Part shown: piece by piece, positions 54,099-60,190 of the stretch
How the letters are laid out: each line of letters opens with the position of its first letter
Position numbering within the stretch: the first letter of the stretch is position 1
Position numbers and translations under genes: made by a program
The notes under the pieces: generated by a model
Told to the model about the DNA's origin: nothing
Seen by the model: only the letters and a program-made list of their open reading frames with translations
Databases searched by the model: none
Source of the DNA: an uncultured Dialister sp.
Lineage (GTDB): Bacteria; Bacillota; Negativicutes; Veillonellales; Dialisteraceae
DNA length: 60,190 bases
Direction of reading: 5' to 3'
NCBI GenBank assembly: GCA_900545365.1
Contig: UQYL01000007.1
Location: 1-60,190 of the forward strand

Positions 54099-55628
54099 TC
54101 ATTTCTTCGATTCCACTGCTTCCGGTTCCACCGGCTCCGGGGCTTCCGGGGCGGGCGTTGCCGGATCGGCTTCGTCGGCGCGGGCGCATTCTTCAGCGCG
54201 CCTGGCACGGTCCTCCGCCTTTCGCTGATCCGCCTTTTCCATGGCTTTCGCCCGGAAATCTTCCGCGGCGTTTCTGACTGTCTCCTTCGCTTCCGCTGCC
54301 TTTTCTCTGGCCGTTTCCCTGTACTCCTTCACCATATCCTGTACTTTTTCGGAGACTTCCGCCGCTTTTGCCTTCGCCTCTTCGGACTGTTCCTCCGCCT
54401 GCGCCTTCATGTAGGCCGCCTTCACGCGGGCCTGCGCCATGCGGATGCGCGCTTCCGCCTTTGCCTGCTCAGCGCGGACTCTCGCTTCCGCCGCGCGGAT
54501 GTCCGCTTCCCGGCGGAGACGGCGGCTCTTTTCTTTCACCGCTTCCATCTGCGCCTTCGCCTGATCGGAAAGCTCTTTTGATTTTTCCTTTGCCTGCGCG
54601 GACAGTTCCTTTGACCTTTCTTTCGCCTGCTCCGCCAGTTCTTCCGCCTTCACCTTCGCCTGGGCGGAAAGATCTTTCGCCGCTTCCTGCGCGGTCTCCT
54701 TCGCCGCTTCCGACACGCCGATAGCCATGTACTTCGCCGTCTCGATCTGTTCGTCCGTGACGCCGGCCTTCTTCAGCGCAGCGATGAACCGCGCCGATAC
54801 CGTGTCCGCCGCGTCGGTCAGACGGCCGGACAGCTTCTCAAACGCCTCGTGGGCCTGATCGGGATAGAGCTTCTTTTCCGCTTCCGGAGCCGCCGTCTCG
54901 TCGCCCAGGGGCTGATCTTTCAGCGGATTCTTCTCCAATTCTTCCACGTTTGCTTCCCCCGCTTCTTTTTCCTTTTCAAAAATCTCCATATACGGCTTCA
55001 CATCGTCGGGCATGCCGTCTTTGATCCATTTCCTCGCCGCCCTGCCGATGCCGTAGGTCACGCCCACCGCGATGGGCACCTGCATGAAAGCCGCCGGGAT
55101 GAGCGTCGCCGCGAGGCTGCCCGTCACCGTGCCGCCGAGGGAGCCGATGAAGGCGAGCACCACCTTGTGGGAGAGCTTCACGCCGTAAGTCTCGCCGATC
55201 TTCACGATCATATAGACTTCATTCGCCATGAGCGCCGCCGTACCGAGAAGAGGCGCCGCCACGATCACCCCTGCCCGGGCCGCTGCCCAGCGGATCAGGC
55301 TGTCCGCCGCATCATCCCGATCATCGCGGATATCGATCTCCACTTCCGCTTCCGGCAGATCAAAAGAGATCTCCGTCTGCTTTTCTTCCGGCGCGGTTTC
55401 CGCTGCTTCTCCCGGCGCAGCTTCTTCCGCTTCCGCCGGAGCCGCTTTCTCCGCTTCCGTCTCCGCGGGAAGAGCCGCTTCCGGCTTCTCCGCGGGAAGA
55501 GCCGCTTCCGGCTTCTCCGCGGGAGGCATCGCCGCCGGTCTTTCCGCCACCGCCGCGGCGGGTCTCTCCGCAGGCGCTGCCGCCGTCTTTTCCGTCAGCG
55601 CTGTTTCTGTCTTCATTTCCTCGCTCAT
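54099..55628 (-). CDS. Large helical repeat protein with small membrane domain
   Basis: The 509-residue protein starts at 55628 with GGAGGG six bases upstream. Residues 1-100 are a low-complexity Pro/Ala/Glu region with a duplicated EKPEAALPA unit. Residues about 105-190 hold hydrophobic, glycine-rich helices that resemble DUF697-like membrane domains. The rest is one long charged helix with LEA-like 11-residue repeats (SAQAKEKSKEL and variants). Such a protein could tether membrane to cytoplasm or protect against stress. Function unknown. Confidence 0.7.
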   Translation of the reverse strand: MSEEMKTETALTEKTAAAPAERPAAAVAERPAAMPPAEKPEAALPAEKPEAALPAETEAEKAAPAEAEEAAPGEAAETAPEEKQTEISFDLPEAEVEIDIRDDRDDAADSLIRWAAARAGVIVAAPLLGTAALMANEVYMIVKIGETYGVKLSHKVVLAFIGSLGGTVTGSLAATLIPAAFMQVPIAVGVTYGIGRAARKWIKDGMPDDVKPYMEIFEKEKEAGEANVEELEKNPLKDQPLGDETAAPEAEKKLYPDQAHEAFEKLSGRLTDAADTVSARFIAALKKAGVTDEQIETAKYMAIGVSEAAKETAQEAAKDLSAQAKVKAEELAEQAKERSKELSAQAKEKSKELSDQAKAQMEAVKEKSRRLRREADIRAAEARVRAEQAKAEARIRMAQARVKAAYMKAQAEEQSEEAKAKAAEVSEKVQDMVKEYRETAREKAAEAKETVRNAAEDFRAKAMEKADQRKAEDRARRAEECARADEADPATPAPEAPEPVEPEAVESKK

Positions 55629-55713
55629 GTCCATCCCTCCAGACTGATGCTGCACGCGCCCCAGGGGCGCCTTTTTTATTTATTATACCCGGATTGTCCA
55701 TTCCCCGGAAAGA

Positions 55714-56445
55714 TTACCAGTCCGTGAGCCCTCCGTCCGCGGGGATCACGCTTCCCGTCATGAAAGAGGCCTTCTCCGAGAGGAGAAACGCGATGAGCGC
55801 CCCGATCTCTTCCGGCCTCCCGATGCGGCCCAGCGGATACTGCGCCCCCATGTCCGCCTCGCTCCCGCCGTAAGCGGCGATCTGCCTCTCCAGGAGCGGG
55901 GTCTTCACATCCCCCGGGCAGACGCAGTTCACCCGCACGCCGTACACGGCGAGCTCCAGCGCGAGCGACCGGGAAAAGGCCGCCGCCGCCCCTTTCGACG
56001 CGCCGTACACGCTGCACTGCACATTCCCCTGGAGCGCCGCGTCGGAAGCGACGGTGACGATGCTCCCGCCCCGCTTCATGTGGGGGACGCAGGCCCGGAG
56101 AAAGTACATCAGGCCGAAAACGTTCGTGCGGAAGCACGCTTCCATCTCCTCGTCGGTGGTATTTTCCAGAAGCCCTTCCACATACAGGCCCGCCGCCGCC
56201 ACCGCCCCCGCGACGCGCCCCATGCCCGCCGCCGCGCGGAGCGCCGCCTCACAGTCCGCGGAGCGCCCCACATCGCAGGCGATGAACCGGCTCCCCAGGA
56301 CACGAGCCTCCGCTTCGCGCCCCCGCTCCGCCGAGCGCCCCAGCAGCACCGGCGTCCAGCCATCCGCCGCGAGCGCTTCCGCCGCCGCCAGTCCTATCCC
56401 GCTCGTGCCGCCGGAAATGACGGCGATCTTTTTCTCTTCCATCAT
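55714..56445 (-). CDS. Short-chain dehydrogenase/reductase
   Basis: The 243-residue enzyme has the NAD(P)-binding SGGTSGIG, the active-site Ser in VTVASDAA and the YGASK catalytic pair, plus the C-terminal ADGGLTDW typical of FabG-like SDRs. AAAG replaces the usual NNAG. Substrate unknown. It lies five bases after the YibQ-like gene on the same strand. Confidence 0.9.
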   Translation of the reverse strand: MMEEKKIAVISGGTSGIGLAAAEALAADGWTPVLLGRSAERGREAEARVLGSRFIACDVGRSADCEAALRAAAGMGRVAGAVAAAGLYVEGLLENTTDEEMEACFRTNVFGLMYFLRACVPHMKRGGSIVTVASDAALQGNVQCSVYGASKGAAAAFSRSLALELAVYGVRVNCVCPGDVKTPLLERQIAAYGGSEADMGAQYPLGRIGRPEEIGALIAFLLSEKASFMTGSVIPADGGLTDW

Positions 56446-56449
56446 GCCC

Positions 56450-57496
56450 TCAGTGCGTCAGAGACGACAAATACACAAATTCGATGCCTGCCCGGCGCAG
56501 CTCCGGCACGGCCTGCCGGAAGGCCTCCGCCGTATGGGACCGGCAGTGGCCGATGATGACGGCGCTTCCGTTGGCCGCGGCCATGCGCGCGCCTTTCCGT
56601 ATCATCGCCTTGATCTCTTCCACATCGGCGGAATTATCCACGAAGAGCTGATTCCGCACATAGGGCACGCCCGCGGCGGCCGCCGCCGCATCGGCCGCGG
56701 TGGTCGTATTCGTGGCGCTGTCGAAGAAGAACATTCCCCGCGCCGCGAGCGCCGCCATGACCGTATCCATGGTACGCCGGTCCGTGGTGGCCTTCGAGCC
56801 CTGATGATTGTTCAGCCCCACGGCCTGCGGGATCTGGCGGAAAGAATCGGCCAGGATCTGCCGCTGCGCCGCGCTGTCCATGGTCGTGAGAAGGAGCACC
56901 TTCTCCGCCGCTGCTCCGGAGACCGATTCCATGGGCTGATGAATGATGACGGGAAGCCCTGCCGCCGCCCACCGCGCCGCCGCTTCCTGCGTGTACGGCT
57001 GATTCGGCATGACCGCGAGCGTCAGGGGGATGCCCATCTGCTCATAGACCCGCTGCGAATCCAGGTCGCGGCCGCCGTCATCGATGCACACCGCGAGCCG
57101 TCCCCGGAGAGAGCCCGGCGCTGGGCCTTTCGCCGTCTCCTTCTCCGCGGGAGCCGCCGCGGGCGCTGCCTCCTGCTTCGCCGGGGCCCGTTTTTCCGCC
57201 GCCGCTTTCTTTTCCGGCGCAGACTTCTTCTCCGGCGCCGCCTTCTCTTCCCGCGGCGTCTCTTCAAAGATCTCCTCCGCGCTCTCCCGCACCGTGTCCA
57301 GCACGCTCTCCGCGGCACTCTCCGGTCTCACCGGCCCGCGCCGCTCGTGAGGCGTCTCCGAAGTGAAATACACCGCCGCCGCTGCCGCCGCGATGAAGAG
57401 GAGCAGCGCAAAAAGAAAACGCCGTCCGCCGCCGTTCTTTCTCCGCCGCGTCCCGCGCCCCGTCTTTCTCACCGTTTTCCTTCTCCGTTCCGCCAT
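56450..57496 (-). CDS. YibQ-like divergent polysaccharide deacetylase
   Basis: The 348-residue protein starts at 57496 behind GGAAGGAG. It has a basic N-terminus, one membrane anchor (about 25-45), a disordered Pro/Ala/Lys linker (about 60-125) and the divergent polysaccharide deacetylase domain (LAVCIDDGGRDLDSQ, LTLAVMPNQPYTQEAA, GLNNHQGSKATTD, VIIGHCRSH). It faces the periplasm and probably acts on cell-wall or envelope sugars. Confidence 0.88.
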   Translation of the reverse strand: MAERRRKTVRKTGRGTRRRKNGGGRRFLFALLLFIAAAAAAVYFTSETPHERRGPVRPESAAESVLDTVRESAEEIFEETPREEKAAPEKKSAPEKKAAAEKRAPAKQEAAPAAAPAEKETAKGPAPGSLRGRLAVCIDDGGRDLDSQRVYEQMGIPLTLAVMPNQPYTQEAAARWAAAGLPVIIHQPMESVSGAAAEKVLLLTTMDSAAQRQILADSFRQIPQAVGLNNHQGSKATTDRRTMDTVMAALAARGMFFFDSATNTTTAADAAAAAAGVPYVRNQLFVDNSADVEEIKAMIRKGARMAAANGSAVIIGHCRSHTAEAFRQAVPELRRAGIEFVYLSSLTH

Positions 57497-57621
57497 ACAG
57501 ACTCCTTCCGCGCCGCAGCGCTCCTGCATTTTTCTTCCTATTATAACAGAAACCGTCCGCGGGAAAACGCGCGGGTCCCCTGTGCTATAATGAAAATAAA
57601 AAGAAAGGACTGGTGATCTCC

Positions 57622-58566
57622 ATGAAACTCGTCGTCATCAATAAATTATCCCCCGCCCGCATCGCCGCGCTGGAAAAAGCGGCCCCCGGCACAGCGGTCG
57701 AAGCGTATGCCTCTGTCAAAGAGGCGCTCCCCCATCTCGCGGACGCCGACGCCGTCGCCATGTGGGGCTTCCACGACGCGGAGCCGGTGCTTCTCGCCGC
57801 GCCCATGCTGCGTTGGGTCCATTCCCTGTCGGACGGCGTGGAAAAACTTCTCACACCGTCCATGATGGCCCGCCCCGTCATTCTCACCAATTCCCGCGGC
57901 GTCCATGACAGCACCGTGTCGGAGCACGCCATGGCGCTCCTCCTCGCATGGTACCACCGCCTCCCCGAAGCCGTGCGGAACCAGGACGCCCACCAGTGGA
58001 AACGTCCCAAAGGCGACACCATCCGCGGAAAGAAGCTCCTCATCGCCGGATTCGGAGGCATCGGCAAAGCCCTCGCCGCGAAAGCCCGCGCCTTCGGCAT
58101 GGAGATCATCGCCGTGAAGCGGAGCCTCACGCCGGAACCCCTTGCCGACAAAGTCGCCGCCACGGAAGATATCATGACCGTCCTCCCCGAAGCGGACGTC
58201 ATCGCCGCGGCCCTCCCCGCCACGGCAGAAACGGAGAAATTTTTCAGCGCTGAAAAATTCGCCGCCATGAAAGAAGGGGCCTTCTTCCTGAATATCGCCC
58301 GCGCCACCGTCGTCGATGAAGAAGCCATGATGGACTCCCTCCGGAGCGGACGCCTCGCCGGCGCGGCGACGGACGTATTCAGCCGTGAGCCGCTCCCCGC
58401 CGACCATCCTCTCTGGGATATGCAGAACGTCATCATGACGCCCCACGTGGCATCCATGACGCCCGATTTCTGGGACCGCCTCCTCGCTCTCCTGGAAGAA
58501 AATCTCGCCGCCTTCGCCGAAGGCGCGCCCCTGAAGAACGTCATCGACAAAACAAAAGGATATTAA
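57622..58566 (+). CDS. D-2-hydroxyacid dehydrogenase
   Basis: The 314-residue enzyme has the NAD-binding LLIAGFGGIGKALAAKARAFG, the substrate Arg region (FLNIARATVVDEEAM), the Glu in FSREPLPADHPLW and the catalytic His in MTPHVASMTP. It reduces a 2-keto acid to a D-2-hydroxy acid. TATAAT lies at 57586-57591. A GTG three codons upstream (57613) has better SD spacing and may be the real start. Confidence 0.9.
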   Translation: MKLVVINKLSPARIAALEKAAPGTAVEAYASVKEALPHLADADAVAMWGFHDAEPVLLAAPMLRWVHSLSDGVEKLLTPSMMARPVILTNSRGVHDSTVSEHAMALLLAWYHRLPEAVRNQDAHQWKRPKGDTIRGKKLLIAGFGGIGKALAAKARAFGMEIIAVKRSLTPEPLADKVAATEDIMTVLPEADVIAAALPATAETEKFFSAEKFAAMKEGAFFLNIARATVVDEEAMMDSLRSGRLAGAATDVFSREPLPADHPLWDMQNVIMTPHVASMTPDFWDRLLALLEENLAAFAEGAPLKNVIDKTKGY

Positions 58567-58575
58567 AGCAAAAAA

Positions 58576-58608
58576 AGATCCCCTCCCTTTTCGGGAGAGG
58601 ATTTTTTT
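58576..58608. terminator. Bidirectional terminator
   Basis: ATCCCCTCCC pairs with GGGAGAGGAT around TTTTC with one bulge, and runs of A and T on both sides, between convergent genes. Confidence 0.88.
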
Positions 58609-58614
58609 CATGCC

Positions 58615-59814
58615 TCAGTCTTTATAGCTTTTCAGCGCTTCGCCGAGCCGCTTGATGCCTTCTTCAATGGTCGCTTCATCATTGTAGGAGAAATTCAGGC
58701 GGAAATAATTCTTCTTCTTGGAAGCGGGGAAGAAGCTGTCCCCCGGCACGAAAGCCACATTGTTCTCGATGCACGTCATGAGGAGCTTGCGCGCGTCGAT
58801 TCCTTCCGGCAGCTCCACCCACAGGAAGAGGCCGCCGTGCGGATAGGTGCACTTCACGTTTTCCGGGAAATACTTCTTGATCGCTTCGCACATCGCGTCG
58901 CGGCGCTTCGCGTAGAGCGCGCAGTTTTCCTTGATGTGCCCTTCGAAGTCATAATTTTCCATGTACATCGCGCATTCCCGCTGCGTCGTGCCCGGCGTGG
59001 ACAGGTCGGTCGCGCCCTTCACGAGATCGATCTTCGCCATGATCTGGTCATTCGCCACGAGCCATGCGAGGCGCATGCCCGGAGCGAGCGTCTTGGAGAA
59101 CGTGCCGGAATAAATGACGAGGTGTTTCGGATCCATGGAGATAAGCGGATTGATCTCTTCCCCTTCGAAGCGGAGATCGCCGTAGGGATTGTCTTCGATC
59201 ACAGGGATCTCATACTTCGCCGCGAGAGCCATGAGAGCCTGACGGCGTTCCAGCGTCCAGCAGATGCCCGTGGGGTTCTGGTAATTCGGGATGACATAGA
59301 TGAATTTCACACGATCCGTCGTTTCGAGGAGCTTCTCCAGTTCTTCCGGGATCATGCCTTCGCCGTCTGTGGGGACTTCCACGAATTTCGGCTGATTCAG
59401 CTCGAACGCGTTGATCGCGCCCAGGTAGGACGGGCTTTCGATGAGGACGACGTCATCCTTGTCGAGGAAGACACGGCCGATGATGTCGAGGCCCTGCTGA
59501 GAACCGGTGGTGATGATCACATTCTTCGCTTCCACCTTGTCCATGCCCATGGGGCCGTACATGCGGTTCATGCGGTCGGCGATATCCTGACGGAGCTTCA
59601 TGAAGCCCATGGACGGGCCGTACTGCATGGCGCCAGCGCCGTCTTCTTCACGGACTTTCACCGCGCATTCCGTCATTTCCTTCAGCGGAAACGTCTGAGG
59701 AGCCGGCAGGCCGCCGGCGAAAGAAATGACCTCCGGCTTCGCCGTCAGAGCGAGCAGCGGACCGAGATCAGAGCCTTTGATTGCTTCCAGAGTGCTGGAA
59801 AAACGAATTGCCAT
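58615..59814 (-). CDS. PLP-dependent class I aminotransferase (2-aminoadipate/aromatic type)
   Basis: The 399-residue enzyme resembles LysN/MocR-type aminotransferases: ISFAGGLPAPQTFP, YGPSMGFMKLRQDIADRM, TTGSQQGLDI, PNYQNPTGICW, the PLP lysine in YSGTFSKTLAPGMRLAW, and FRLNFSYN near the end. It lacks the GntR-like N-terminus of MocR regulators. It moves an amino group between an amino acid and a 2-keto acid. AAGGAG precedes the ATG at 59814. Confidence 0.92.
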   Translation of the reverse strand: MAIRFSSTLEAIKGSDLGPLLALTAKPEVISFAGGLPAPQTFPLKEMTECAVKVREEDGAGAMQYGPSMGFMKLRQDIADRMNRMYGPMGMDKVEAKNVIITTGSQQGLDIIGRVFLDKDDVVLIESPSYLGAINAFELNQPKFVEVPTDGEGMIPEELEKLLETTDRVKFIYVIPNYQNPTGICWTLERRQALMALAAKYEIPVIEDNPYGDLRFEGEEINPLISMDPKHLVIYSGTFSKTLAPGMRLAWLVANDQIMAKIDLVKGATDLSTPGTTQRECAMYMENYDFEGHIKENCALYAKRRDAMCEAIKKYFPENVKCTYPHGGLFLWVELPEGIDARKLLMTCIENNVAFVPGDSFFPASKKKNYFRLNFSYNDEATIEEGIKRLGEALKSYKD

Positions 59815-59915
59815 AAGACATCTCTCCTTTATTTTAAGTTTTGGGAAGCCTGACACGGCCCTGGAAGCGGCTTCGCCCCGCAGGTTTCATGCGCCGGGAT
59901 TTCCTTAATGTTACT

Positions 59916-59945
59916 ATTGTAAGTCCCGTTCCCTCGGCATGTCAA
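59916..59945 (-). promoter_or_regulatory. Promoter of the aminotransferase gene
   Basis: On the minus strand TTGACA (59945-59940) and TACAAT (59921-59916) are 18 bases apart, about 100 bases before the start codon. Confidence 0.75.
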
Positions 59946-60190
59946 TTCTCGAAGCGGAAAAATTTCCTGAAAAATAAATTTTTATGCACGGACCGGACGA
60001 AAAAAATGAACGGCCCCGTCGGGAAGCGCCCTGACAGAAAGCGCCGGAAAATGAGCGTTTCTCATCGAAAAGCGCCGCGGCGGTGAACGCCTCCCGCTGA
60101 AAAGCGCTTCGGCATTTTGCGCCGGAAATTTTTGCGCACGGAAAAAGGAGCGGTCTCCCGCTCCCTTCTCTTTTTTCATTGATCAGAACG
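59946..60190. other. Non-coding right edge of the window
   Basis: No gene is supported. Several GAAAAGCGC-like stretches recur (about 60,025, 60,066 and 60,099). At 60147-60164 GGAGCGG and CCGCTCC form a hairpin followed by a T-rich tract, a rightward terminator for a gene that is not visible or a leftward one starting outside. Confidence 0.55.

Noticed and set aside
59982..60179. A 65-codon leftward frame at the right edge
   Set aside because: Arg/Phe-rich composition, no SD, and it crosses the terminator hairpin.
1..60190. CRISPR array or cas genes
   Set aside because: No regularly spaced repeats and no Cas protein were seen. The HEPN protein is Abi_2-like, not Cas13.

Overview
The window holds an almost complete integrated prophage (positions 1 to about 42,264) followed by about 18 kb of host chromosome. 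A 55-base direct repeat at 1-55 and 42,210-42,264 marks the prophage ends. The right copy is the 3' part of an intact tRNA-Leu (anticodon CAA), so the phage integrated into that gene and its attP rebuilt the tRNA. The host looks like a diderm member of the Bacillota (Negativicutes, for example a Dialister or Megasphaera relative). This is inferred from Firmicutes-like promoters and Shine-Dalgarno (SD) sites, phosphatidylserine/phosphatidylethanolamine genes, a YibQ-type deacetylase and spanin-like phage proteins. The genus is not proven.

The prophage is a myovirus with lambda-like head genes and P2-like tail genes. From right to left it carries: a tyrosine integrase at 41.0 kb beside attR; a rightward lysogeny block (Fic protein, secreted protein, AbiF-like HEPN protein with its own small RNA, CI-like repressor); a divergent switch at 37.2-37.6 kb; a leftward early operon of many small genes with HUH replication protein, PcfK, PcfJ, a DUF3102-like protein and SSB; a late regulator; terminase, portal, protease-capsid fusion, head completion, tail sheath and tube; a gpE/E' frameshift cassette; a moron island; tape measure; baseplate; tail fibre; and at the left end holin-like proteins, endolysin and two overlapping spanin-like genes.

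Two systems stand out. First, the tail-fibre gene ends in a miniature shufflon (3,905-4,599): four short CCAAGGG-core sites separate one expressed and two silent C-terminal cassettes, next to a dedicated tyrosine recombinase (2,653-3,678). All three tips can be joined in frame to the fixed fibre. Second, an AbiF-like HEPN protein (38,124-39,074) is preceded by a consensus promoter, a compact and possibly pseudoknotted RNA of about 80 nt, and an intrinsic terminator whose right arm contains the protein's SD. This is the layout expected of an RNA-controlled toxin.

Several rightward genes interrupt the leftward operons and look like morons: an Abi_alpha-like gene beside terminase, a DUF2321-like gene, a KTSC gene, a tiny membrane protein and two small unknowns. 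Three of them share a nearly identical promoter/SD module.

The host part (42.3-60.2 kb) carries the leftward operon guaB, wecG-like, psd, pssA, a family 2 glycosyltransferase and surE, with a long structured leader before guaB. It continues with recG, rpmB, a CofE-like protein, murI, a thioesterase, a zinc-ribbon protein, a large helical repeat protein, a short-chain dehydrogenase, a YibQ-like deacetylase, a 2-hydroxyacid dehydrogenase and a class I aminotransferase.
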